DNA of 64,000 nucleotides from Actinokineospora inagensis DSM 44258 (GTDB lineage Bacteria; Actinomycetota; Actinomycetes; Mycobacteriales; Pseudonocardiaceae). The notes below the pieces were generated by a model. The model made no database searches. It had not been told where the DNA came from and worked only from the letters and a program-made list of their open reading frames with translations. The translations under genes were made by a program, and so were the position numbers. The DNA lies in the NCBI RefSeq assembly GCF_000482865.1, contig NZ_AXWW01000015.1, positions 78,732 through 142,731 on the forward strand, given 5' to 3'. Positions 24,063 through 32,290 of the stretch are shown piece by piece (the stretch's first letter is position 1; every line of letters begins with the position of its first letter).

Positions 24063-27000
24063 GACGGCTCCTCCGTCCACCCGATCTGCAGCGAGGTCAT
24101 GTCGCGGCGGGTGACCAGCAGCGCCCGACCGGGCGGGAGCTGACGACCACGCTGGCCGTTGAGCAGCGGCATCTCGTTCGGCGGCACCGACAGCGCCAGG
24201 TCCGGCGTGTTCGACTCCTGCAACCGGCGGACCACCGCGTCCATCGACATCCGACCCGATCCGGCGGCCGCGCGGGCCAGGACCACGTGCAACCCGATGT
24301 CACCGGCCTGCGGCAGCAGTTCCACCAGCGGGTCCAGCGGCCCACCGGCGCCGTTGTTGAGCAGGTCGTAGTCGTCGACGACCACGAAGTACTCCGGGCC
24401 GGACCACCAGTCCCGCTCGCGCAGCCTGCTCGGGGCGATGTCGGCGCCGGGCACCCGGGTCTTCAGCTCGGCGGCCAGCGGCCGGATCAGCTCGGCGGCC
24501 GGACCGGCGGCGACGGCCACCCCGTGCCGGTACTCCTCCGGCACCGAGTCCAGCAGCGCCCGCCGCGAGTCCAGCAGCACGATCCTGGCCTCGTCCGGGG
24601 CGTACACGCGGGGGATGGCCTGGGTGATCAGGCGCAGCACGGCCGTCTTACCGCTACCGGTGTCACCGAGCACGGTCAGGTGCGGGCGGGCGGCGAAGTC
24701 GTGCCAGACCGGCTTGAGATCCAGTTCGCCCGCGCCCAACGCGACCCGCATCCGTCCGTCCGGCTCGGGCAGGTCCGCGGCGGGCAGCACGCCCGGCAGG
24801 GTCCGCACCTCGGGGGCCGACGGGCCGGACCAGCACTCGGCGACCGAGCGGGCCAGCTCCCTGGTCGCCTCGGCGAGGCCGTCGGCGGCGGCCTGGCCGT
24901 CGACCCGGGGCACGGCGGCGAGGAAGTGCAGCTTGTCCTGGGTCAGGCCGCGCCCAGGCAACCGCGGCACCTGGCCCGCCTTGCGCATGTCGATCACCGA
25001 GTCGATCGCGTCGCCCAGTCGCAGCTCCAGTCGGGTGCCGAGCTGGTCGCGCAGCGCCGAGTGCACATCGGACCAGCGGCCCGCGGTCAGCACCAGGTGC
25101 ACGCCGTAGGCGAGGCCGCGCACAGTGAGCTGGCGGATGGTCTGGTCGTGCTGCTCGAAGTCCGCGCGCAGCGACCCCCACCCGTCGACCACGAGGAACA
25201 CGTCGCCGTGCGGGTCGTCGGCGAACTCGCCCGCCGCGCGCCGCTCCCGGTAGGCGGCCATGCTCTCGATGCCGTGTTCGGCGAACACCTTCTCGCGTTG
25301 TGCCAAGACGGCCTTGACTTCGGCGATAGTGCGGCCGACTCGCTCCGGTTGCAGGCGGCCACACACACCGCCCACGTGCGGGAGCCCTTCGAGGACGGAC
25401 AAGGTACCGCCACCGAAGTCCAGGCAGTAGAACTGGATCTCGGTCGGTGTGTGTGTCAGCGCCAACGCCGTGATGACCGTGCGCAGCAAGGTGCTCTTAC
25501 CGGACTGGGTACCGCCCGCGATACCGATGTGCCCACCGGAGCCGGACAGGTCCACCATGTGCAGATCGCGGACCTGCTCGAACGGCTTGTCCACCACCCC
25601 CACCGGGATCTTCAGCCCGCCCCGACCGGGCCAGTCTGCGGCGGTAAGACCCAACCGGGGGTGCGGCACCAGCGGCGGGAGGAGCTGGTCCAGCGGGGGC
25701 GGGTTGTCCAGCGGCGGCAACCACACCTGGTGCGCGGGCGGCCCCTGCCCCAGCAGCTTGTCCACCGCCACGTCCAACACCGTGTCCACGTGCTCGTCGG
25801 CGACCGGTACGGCGGTGACCGCGGCGACCTCGGTGGCCGAGGGCAGCCTGCCCGCCCCGAACGCCACGACCTGCCTACGAACTTCCTCCTGCCGCTGCTC
25901 CTTCGTGCGCCGCTGGTAGCGGCCTGACACGTACGCGGCCTTAAAGCGGACGAGAGTGGCCACGTCACTGCGCAGGTAACCGTTGCCCGGCGCGCTCGGC
26001 AGTTGGTAGGCGTCCGGCACGCCGATCACCGAGCGGCTCTCCATCGCGGAGAACGTGCGCAGACCGATCCGGTACGACAGGTGGGATTCGAGCTTGTGCA
26101 TGCGGCCGTCGTCGATGCGCTGCGACGCCAGCAGCAGGTGCACGCCCAGCGACCGGCCCAGGCGGCCGATCATGACGAACAGCTCGGCGAAGTCCGGGTT
26201 GGCCGCCAACAGCTCGCTGAACTCGTCGACGATGAGGAACAGCGTGGGCAACGGGTCCAGCGCCGCGCCCGCCTGGCGGGCCCGCTCGTAGTCCAGCAGC
26301 GAGCTGTAGTTGCCCGCCGCGCGCAACAGCTCCTGGCGGCGCACCATCTCGCCGTGCAGCGAGTCCTGCATCCGGGTCACCAGCGGCGCCTCGTCGGCGA
26401 GGTTCGTGATCACCGCCGAGGTGTGCGGCAGCCGGTCAAGGCCGAGGAAGGTCGCGCCGCCCTTGAAGTCGACCAGCACGAAGTTGAGGATCTCCGACGA
26501 GTGCGTCATCGCCATGCCCAGCACGAGCGTGCGCAGCAGCTCGGACTTGCCGGAGCCGGTGGCGCCGATCAGCAGGCCGTGCGGGCCCATGCCGCCCTGC
26601 GCGGACTCCTTGATGTCCAGCTCGACGGTCGAACCGTCCTCGGCGATGCCCAGCGGGATGCGGAACCGCTCGGCGCCCATCCCGGTGCGCCACAGCGACT
26701 TCGGGTCGAGCATGTCCAAGTCGCTTACGCCCAGCAGCCGCGGTAGGTCGAAGTCGGCGACCATCGGTTCGGCCACATCACCGGACGAGTTGAGGCGATA
26801 AGGAGAGATCACCCGGGCAAGAGCGCCTGCGCGCGCGACGCTAAGAGTGTCCGGACGGCCCAACAGGGTCCGTACCTGCTGGCCGGTGCGGTCGGTGCGC
26901 ACGGTGTGCAAATCCTCTGGCGTCACCTCCAGCCGTAGCCGCGAACGGCCCGCGGACCCGTCGAGCGCACCGGAGATGTCCAGCACGACCGTGTTCCGGT

Positions 27001-28006
27001 AGCCCGCCGCGGCCAACCGCGACTCCGCGGGCACCTCGACCCCGTCGAGCACCACCACGACGTACGGCTCCTCGCGGCTGGGGGTCGCCGCCGACTCGAA
27101 CCGGGCGCGCTCGTCGAGCTCGGCCGCGAGCAGCTCGGTCAGCGCGTCGACTCCGTCGGCGAGCAACCGCACCTGACCGGCCCCGTCCTGCTCCACCGGG
27201 TGCTGCGCGTGCGGGAGCCACTTCACCCAATCCCACTCGGGCAGCCGGTCCGGGCTCGCGCACACGGCGACCCGCAGGTCCTCGGGGGAGTGGAAGGTCA
27301 CCAACTGGGCCAGCAACGCCCGCACGGCGCCGCGGCCGGTGTCCTCGTCGCCGGAGAGCCGCACCTGGGCGAACCCACGCAGGAACAGCGCGGTCGGCTG
27401 GTCGGCGAGGGTGGTGTAGGCGTTGATGAACCGGCGCAGCGCCCGCGCGGACAGCGGCTCCAGGTCGGCCACCGGCTTGGTCTGCATCGGCGTCATGGCC
27501 ATCGCCAGCCGCTGTTGCCCGACCCCGATCCGCACCTCGGCGAAGTCCGCGTGCGCGGCCCGCCGCTCCCACAACCGGCCGGTCATCGCGACCGACCAGA
27601 GCGCTGCGGGCTCCGGGTGCCGCCAGCCGAGCGCGGTCCGCTGCTGGTCGGCCACCGCGCGGACCTGCTTGCGGGTGCCGGACAGGTAGCGCAGGTAGTC
27701 CCGGCGCTCGCCGCGCAGCCGCTGCCTGCGGTCGGCGCCGCCCCGGCCGAGCTGGTTGAACACCATCATGACGCCCATCAGGCCCATCATCCCGGCCATC
27801 ATCAGCGCCATCTGCGGGTTCTGCGGCCCCATGAAGAACAACATGGCCGCGCCGCCGCCGACGGTCATCGGCAGGTACATGAGCATGCCGCCCATGCCGC
27901 CGCCGATGGTCTCGGGCAACACCGGCGGCTCCTGCAGGGACAGCTCACCGCCGGGCATCTCCGGCGGCTTCTCCCTGGCCTGCCTGCGAAACAGCGTGGT
28001 GCTCAT
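24059..28006 (-). CDS. eccC: EccC-type ATPase of type VII secretion
   Basis: A 1315-aa protein from ATG 28006 with GGGAG upstream. Two N-terminal membrane helices (MLMYLPMTVGGGAAMLFFMG and MALMMAGMMGLMGVMMVF) are followed by three FtsK/SpoIIIE ATPase domains. Their Walker A motifs are all intact: GATGSGKSE (about residue 480), GGTQSGKST (about 832) and GDTGSGKTA (about 1115). Walker B-type strands are FVLVDFKGG and FYCLDFGGG. It is a single-chain EccCa/EccCb fusion, the motor that recognises WXG100 substrates and drives export. It is the first gene of a minus-strand unit with the mycosin and divergent from eccD. Confidence 0.95.
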   Translation of the reverse strand: MSTTLFRRQAREKPPEMPGGELSLQEPPVLPETIGGGMGGMLMYLPMTVGGGAAMLFFMGPQNPQMALMMAGMMGLMGVMMVFNQLGRGGADRRQRLRGERRDYLRYLSGTRKQVRAVADQQRTALGWRHPEPAALWSVAMTGRLWERRAAHADFAEVRIGVGQQRLAMAMTPMQTKPVADLEPLSARALRRFINAYTTLADQPTALFLRGFAQVRLSGDEDTGRGAVRALLAQLVTFHSPEDLRVAVCASPDRLPEWDWVKWLPHAQHPVEQDGAGQVRLLADGVDALTELLAAELDERARFESAATPSREEPYVVVVLDGVEVPAESRLAAAGYRNTVVLDISGALDGSAGRSRLRLEVTPEDLHTVRTDRTGQQVRTLLGRPDTLSVARAGALARVISPYRLNSSGDVAEPMVADFDLPRLLGVSDLDMLDPKSLWRTGMGAERFRIPLGIAEDGSTVELDIKESAQGGMGPHGLLIGATGSGKSELLRTLVLGMAMTHSSEILNFVLVDFKGGATFLGLDRLPHTSAVITNLADEAPLVTRMQDSLHGEMVRRQELLRAAGNYSSLLDYERARQAGAALDPLPTLFLIVDEFSELLAANPDFAELFVMIGRLGRSLGVHLLLASQRIDDGRMHKLESHLSYRIGLRTFSAMESRSVIGVPDAYQLPSAPGNGYLRSDVATLVRFKAAYVSGRYQRRTKEQRQEEVRRQVVAFGAGRLPSATEVAAVTAVPVADEHVDTVLDVAVDKLLGQGPPAHQVWLPPLDNPPPLDQLLPPLVPHPRLGLTAADWPGRGGLKIPVGVVDKPFEQVRDLHMVDLSGSGGHIGIAGGTQSGKSTLLRTVITALALTHTPTEIQFYCLDFGGGTLSVLEGLPHVGGVCGRLQPERVGRTIAEVKAVLAQREKVFAEHGIESMAAYRERRAAGEFADDPHGDVFLVVDGWGSLRADFEQHDQTIRQLTVRGLAYGVHLVLTAGRWSDVHSALRDQLGTRLELRLGDAIDSVIDMRKAGQVPRLPGRGLTQDKLHFLAAVPRVDGQAAADGLAEATRELARSVAECWSGPSAPEVRTLPGVLPAADLPEPDGRMRVALGAGELDLKPVWHDFAARPHLTVLGDTGSGKTAVLRLITQAIPRVYAPDEARIVLLDSRRALLDSVPEEYRHGVAVAAGPAAELIRPLAAELKTRVPGADIAPSRLRERDWWSGPEYFVVVDDYDLLNNGAGGPLDPLVELLPQAGDIGLHVVLARAAAGSGRMSMDAVVRRLQESNTPDLALSVPPNEMPLLNGQRGRQLPPGRALLVTRRDMTSLQIGWTEEPS

Positions 28007-28188
28007 CCGTCCACTCCCTGACATCTCACGGCGGCTGCTGCGGCCCGTCGACACCTGCAGGCCCTACACGGCTGTCCGCGCCGGAGGAGTTCACCGGAGT
28101 TTTCCGGCCGCGTCCGGTCCACCCGATGTTCACCGAACCCGCCCGAACCCGGGTGAACCGTCCCCGGGCCGCCACCCGTGTGCTGGGC
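28007..28188. promoter_or_regulatory. Divergent promoter region of the type VII secretion locus
   Basis: The 182-bp gap separates the eccC and eccD starts, so both halves of the locus are probably expressed from here. The words GTTCACCGGAGTT (28087-28099) and GTTCACCGAAC (28128-28138) share GTTCACCG and could be regulator half-sites. No clear -10/-35 pair is visible. Confidence 0.35.
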
Positions 28189-29571
28189 ATGGCCACCACC
28201 GCAGCGGCGGGTTCCGGCGAGATGTGCAGGCTGACCATCTGCGGGCCTGCTTCCCGTGTCGAACTCGCCGTCCCAGCCCACGTTCCCCTCGCCGACCTGA
28301 TGCCGACCGTGCTCGGCCACCTGGACCCCGCGCTGGCCACCACCGGCCTCGCGCACGGGGGTTGGGTGCTGCAGCGCCTCGGTGAACCGCCGCTGGACGA
28401 GGACCAGGGCACCGCCGCCCTCGGCCTCTACGACGGCGACCTGCTGCACCTGCGCCCCCGCGACGCCCTGTTGCCCCTGGTCGACTTCGACGACCTCGTC
28501 GACGGCATCCACACCGGACTGTCCACACGGGACGATGTGTGGCGCCCGGCGTACACCCGGCGCGTATTCGTCGCCCTGATGGGTCTTGCCGTTGTCGCAG
28601 GCGTTGTCACCGCCGGAGCCAACCCCATCTACGCCGGTAGCCTCGCCGCGGTGCTGCTCGCAGCAGCAGCGACCGCCAGCCGGGCACTGGGCGACCGCGT
28701 CTCCGCGTTGGTCTTGGCCGGTGTCGGGGTTGTCTCGGCTGCCTTGGCCGGTTTGGGGGTTCCGACCGGCGAGCACCCGTTGGGCGGTCTTATGACCGGG
28801 CCGGGGGTGATGGCGGGCGCCGCCGCCGCGACCGTTGCTGTCGTCATCGCGCGAGTGGCCGTGGGCGGGCGGGACGCGCTGTTCATCGCGGTCGGGTTGG
28901 CGACGCTTCTCGCCACCATCGGCGGAGGCGTGGCCACCGCGACAGGCTGGGGTTCCGCTGCGGCGTCCTCGGTAGCGCTAGTCGTCGCTCTTATCCTCAT
29001 CAGGGTCGCGCCACTGACAGCGGCCAAGTTGGCTGGGCTGCAGGTCGACCAGGTGCCGACGAGCGCGGCCGAGTTCCAGCAAGACCTCGATCCGCAACCC
29101 AGTGCCACAGTGCTCGACAGCGCCAACCGCGCGGACGCCTATCTCACAGCGTTCTTCGTCGCCCTGGGCACGGTTTCCGCAGTCTCTATGGTCATCCTGG
29201 CGATGAACGACAAGTGGGACGCCAAGACTCTTACCGGTGTCGCGGCCGCGCTGCTGTTGTTGCACGCCAGGGAGCTCACCGCCATCGCACATCGACTGGC
29301 CTCGCTTGTACCGGCGCTGATGGGTCTTTTCTCCCTCTTGCTGGTCGGCATAGCCGATGTGTCACAACAGTTCCACCCGTTGGTACTCGGCGGACTCGTA
29401 GTCGTCGCGGGACTCACGTTGGTAGGCGCGCACCTGACCCCCGGTCGCAAGCTCGTGCCGATGTGGGGCCGGTGGGGTGACCTCTTGCACTGGGCCACCG
29501 CCCTCGCCGTGATCCCGTTGGCCCTGTCCGTCATGGGTGTCTACACCGCGCTCATGGCCGCTTGGCACTGA
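28189..29571 (+). CDS. eccD: EccD-type membrane channel protein of type VII secretion
   Basis: A 460-aa protein if ATG 28189 is the start; GTG 28153 is also in frame, and no ribosome-binding site settles it. The N-terminus is a ubiquitin-like cytoplasmic domain (CRLTICGPASRVELAVPAHVPLADLMPTVLGHL ... DGDLLHLRP), as in EccD. About eleven membrane helices follow from residue 125 to the end. EccD forms the central membrane pore of the ESX complex as a dimer within each protomer. Neighbouring eccB and the WXG100 genes confirm the assignment. Confidence 0.92.
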   Translation: MATTAAAGSGEMCRLTICGPASRVELAVPAHVPLADLMPTVLGHLDPALATTGLAHGGWVLQRLGEPPLDEDQGTAALGLYDGDLLHLRPRDALLPLVDFDDLVDGIHTGLSTRDDVWRPAYTRRVFVALMGLAVVAGVVTAGANPIYAGSLAAVLLAAAATASRALGDRVSALVLAGVGVVSAALAGLGVPTGEHPLGGLMTGPGVMAGAAAATVAVVIARVAVGGRDALFIAVGLATLLATIGGGVATATGWGSAAASSVALVVALILIRVAPLTAAKLAGLQVDQVPTSAAEFQQDLDPQPSATVLDSANRADAYLTAFFVALGTVSAVSMVILAMNDKWDAKTLTGVAAALLLLHARELTAIAHRLASLVPALMGLFSLLLVGIADVSQQFHPLVLGGLVVVAGLTLVGAHLTPGRKLVPMWGRWGDLLHWATALAVIPLALSVMGVYTALMAAWH

Positions 29572-29675
29572 GAAAACCCTTAGACCGCAAGATTCCGTGA
29601 ACCATCCGGCGCCCGGTAGCCGTGTCCAAGGCAGACGGTGCGCACGACAACCCGAGGAACGAGAGGAGGCAGGTC

Positions 29676-31019
29676 ATGTACAGCAGGCGCGACCAGGTCC
29701 AGGCCCACTCGTTCCTCGTCGGCAGGTTGAACAGCGCGGTCCTGCGGGTCGACCCCGACGCGCTGGAGCGGCCGATGCGGCGGACGGTGGCCGGGCTGGC
29801 AGGCGGCACCGCCGTCGCCGGGCTGGTGCTGGCCGGGACGCTGGTGGTCAACCTGATCGCCCCGGGCAGCGGCACCGCCTGGCGGGAGCCGGGCGCGCTG
29901 ATCGTCGACGAGGGCACCGGCGGCCGGTACCTGATGGTCGACGGCAAGCTCCGCCCGGTCCTCAACTACGCCTCCGCCCGCCTGCTGCTCGGCGCCAACC
30001 CCAAGGTCGCCACCGTCACCGCCGCCGACATCACCGGTGTGCCGCAGGGCGGCCCGATCGGCATCATGGGCGCCCCGGACTCGCTGCCCAACCCGGGCGG
30101 CGCGCAACGCACCTGGACCGTCTGCGCGATGACCACCCCGGACGGACCGGGCGTCGCGCTCGCCATTGGCGTGGGCGGCACGCCGCAGCCACCGGTGGAC
30201 GGGGCGCTGCTGGTCCGCGCCCCCAACGGGGGCCTGCACCTGGCCTGGCGCGACCGGCGGCTGCGGGTCACCGCGACATGGGTGCCCGCCGCGCTCGGAC
30301 TCGACCCGACCGCCGCGGTCCCGGTCACCGAGTCCTGGCTCAACGCCCTCCCCGAGGGCCCCGACCTCGGCTCGCCGAAGATCAGCCGAGGTGGTTCCGG
30401 CCCGACCATCGGGGGAGAGCCCACCACCGTCGGTCAACTCCTGCAGGTCCCCGAAGCCGTTGTCGGTGAACGGTTCTACCTGGTTCAGGCCGGGGGACTG
30501 ATGCCCGTCAGTGCTACCGTCGCCGCTTTGCTCGTCGCGGATCCGGCCTCGCCGCAGCCATCACGCAAGATAGCGGCGGCGGACTTGGCGACCGCGACTA
30601 TGCTGCCCGCCCCCGACTGGCAGACGGGCCTACCGCCAGAGCCACCACACCAGATCGACCTCGCCGACGGCGCTAACAGCGCCCCTTGCGTGCGATGGAC
30701 CGGCGACACCGCCACGCTCACCGTCGGCCCCCGCCTCACCGGCGACCCGGACCCGGCCGTGCAAGGCACCGACCACGACAACCGCACCGCCGACCATGTC
30801 ACCGTCGCCCCCGGCGCGGGGCTCCTCGTGCGGACCCGACCGGCACCCGGTGTCCCCGGCGCGGGCATGTACCTCGTCACCGACGCGGGTACCAAGTTCC
30901 CCGTCGCCAGCGGCGACGCCGCGACCGCGTTGGGACAACCCGTCGAGGGCGCCGCCGCGGTTCCCGCCGACCTCATCGCACTACTGCCCACCGGTCCCGT
31001 ACTGGACCGGCTCAAGTAG
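29676..31019 (+). CDS. eccB: EccB-type membrane protein of type VII secretion
   Basis: A 447-aa protein. ATG 29676 follows GAGAGGAGG by 6 nt. The N-terminus (MYSRRDQVQAHSFLVGRLNSAVLRVDPDALERPMRR) is the classical EccB opening, followed by one membrane helix (GTAVAGLVLAGTLVVNLIAPG, about residues 45-65). A large external domain follows, with repeats such as YLMVDGKLRPVLNYASARLLLG near the start and GAGMYLVTDAGTKFPVASGDAATALG near the end. EccB caps the pore on the outer side. The gene lies 104 bp after eccD and 36 bp before the first WXG100 gene. Confidence 0.93.
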   Translation: MYSRRDQVQAHSFLVGRLNSAVLRVDPDALERPMRRTVAGLAGGTAVAGLVLAGTLVVNLIAPGSGTAWREPGALIVDEGTGGRYLMVDGKLRPVLNYASARLLLGANPKVATVTAADITGVPQGGPIGIMGAPDSLPNPGGAQRTWTVCAMTTPDGPGVALAIGVGGTPQPPVDGALLVRAPNGGLHLAWRDRRLRVTATWVPAALGLDPTAAVPVTESWLNALPEGPDLGSPKISRGGSGPTIGGEPTTVGQLLQVPEAVVGERFYLVQAGGLMPVSATVAALLVADPASPQPSRKIAAADLATATMLPAPDWQTGLPPEPPHQIDLADGANSAPCVRWTGDTATLTVGPRLTGDPDPAVQGTDHDNRTADHVTVAPGAGLLVRTRPAPGVPGAGMYLVTDAGTKFPVASGDAATALGQPVEGAAAVPADLIALLPTGPVLDRLK

Positions 31020-31055
31020 ATCGCCCAACCCATCGCCCAACCCGAGGAGAACACC

Positions 31056-31358
31056 ATGACCACGCCCAACCGCTACGGCTACGACGACGCCACCCTGCAG
31101 GGCATCATCAACGCCACCGAGACCAGCCTGCAGCAGATGGCCCAGCTCAACCAGAACGTGCTCAACATCCAGGCGATGCTGCCGCAGGTCAACAACTCCA
31201 CCTCCGGCATGAAGCTGGCCACCGCGATCGGCGAGTGGTCCGGCGACTTCAACGTGGTGAAGAACCAGCTCGACGGCCTCAACGCCAAGGCCACCGGCCT
31301 GCTGCAGACCAACCGCTCCGCCAACAACGACGCCGACAGCGCCTCCAACGGCCGCTGA
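31056..31358 (+). CDS. WXG100-family small secreted protein
   Basis: A 100-aa, mostly helical, Cys-free protein. Two helices (ATLQGIINATETSLQQMAQLNQNVLNIQAM and DFNVVKNQLDGLNAKATGLLQ) flank a turn containing EWSGD, the W-x-G motif (Trp63 region). Size, motif and position directly after eccB indicate an ESAT-6/CFP-10-like substrate exported as a helical hairpin dimer, probably with the next gene's product. Confidence 0.85.
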   Translation: MTTPNRYGYDDATLQGIINATETSLQQMAQLNQNVLNIQAMLPQVNNSTSGMKLATAIGEWSGDFNVVKNQLDGLNAKATGLLQTNRSANNDADSASNGR

Positions 31359-31454
31359 AGTATTTTCTCCCACCACCCACCCCCTCTTCCCCGCCCGGCA
31401 TCGTTCCCGGCTTCGCGGGTTCGGGTCTTTTGCGGGTCTTCGAAAGGAAACGTC

Positions 31455-31745
31455 ATGACCGCGTTCGACATCGACCACGACGGCTACCTGGAGCTCAACG
31501 AGCAGCTCTACATGTACGTCAAGCAGCTCGGTGACATCCTGACCAACCTCAACGCCTCGCTGAAGAACATCGAGGTCGCCACGCACGGCAAGGCGACGCC
31601 GCTGTGGCAGGAGGCGCAAGCGCAGTGGACGCTGACCTACTCCGACATGGAGACCAAGCTCAACGCCCACTCGCTGGCCTCGATCAACGTGCACGAGATC
31701 TTCGCCGAGGGCGACTCCCGCGGCCAGGGGATCATGCTCGGCTGA
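31455..31745 (+). CDS. WXG100-like partner protein
   Basis: A 96-aa helical protein, with ribosome-binding site AAAGGAAA 6 nt before ATG 31455. Helices YLELNEQLYMYVKQLGDILTNLNASLKNIE and QAQWTLTYSDMETKLNAH flank a turn, PLWQEAQAQW, where the W-x-G motif is replaced by W-x-E. A short, hydrophilic tail follows. It is probably the heterodimer partner of the preceding WXG100 protein. The 5' intergenic segment resembles the one before the 759-aa substrate gene. Confidence 0.8.
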   Translation: MTAFDIDHDGYLELNEQLYMYVKQLGDILTNLNASLKNIEVATHGKATPLWQEAQAQWTLTYSDMETKLNAHSLASINVHEIFAEGDSRGQGIMLG

Positions 31746-31828
31746 CCGGCCGGGCCCCGCGCACGTCCACCGTGGACAGCGGCGCGGGGCCCCGGTCCCC
31801 GGCCAACCCAACCCAGCAGGAGGAACCC

Positions 31829-32203
31829 ATGTCGAACATCACCTTCGACGAGCAGCGCTACAACCAGCTCATCGGCGTCCTGGACAACATCGAGAACGCC
31901 CTGCTGCACACCGCGACCGCGTCCGACACGAACCCGCTGGACGCCGACTTCACCCTGCAGCCCGGCACCCAGAAGTGGGCGCTGGCGATCAGCCTGGTCA
32001 GCAAGGGCAAGACCTTCGGCGGCTCGGTCGCCCAGCAGAACGAGCAGATCCGCCAGGCCGTGGTCAAGTTCCGCAACGCCCTGGTCGCCGCCAAGGGCGT
32101 GTTCAAGGAGACCGACGACCTGTCCCAGTACGACATCAGCCGCTTCATCGCCGAGTACCCCGACTTCAACGCGGGCGGCGGCTTCAGCGGCACCCCGCAC
32201 TGA
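31829..32203 (+). CDS. Small helical ESX-associated protein
   Basis: A 124-aa protein. ATG 31829 follows AGGAGGAA. It is helical throughout and lacks cysteine (YNQLIGVLDNIENALLHTATASD ... GGSVAQQNEQIRQAVVKFRNALVAAKGVFKETDDL), with an unstructured end (YPDFNAGGGFSGTPH). No W-x-G turn is seen. Position and size suggest a substrate or secretion partner for the 759-aa protein encoded next, in the way that PE and PPE proteins pair. That pairing is inference. Confidence 0.7.
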   Translation: MSNITFDEQRYNQLIGVLDNIENALLHTATASDTNPLDADFTLQPGTQKWALAISLVSKGKTFGGSVAQQNEQIRQAVVKFRNALVAAKGVFKETDDLSQYDISRFIAEYPDFNAGGGFSGTPH

Positions 32204-32290
32204 TCCACTCTCCCCCGCCACCCGCCCCCTCGTCCCCACCCGGCGTCGTCCCCGACTGGGCGCGGGTCCGTTACGTTTGGAGACACGGCC

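Noticed and set aside
24287-25927. Plus-strand frame of 546 codons opposite eccC
   Set aside because: It is antisense to a region with intact Walker motifs, and its composition (Gly, Gln, Arg, His) is that of a shadow.
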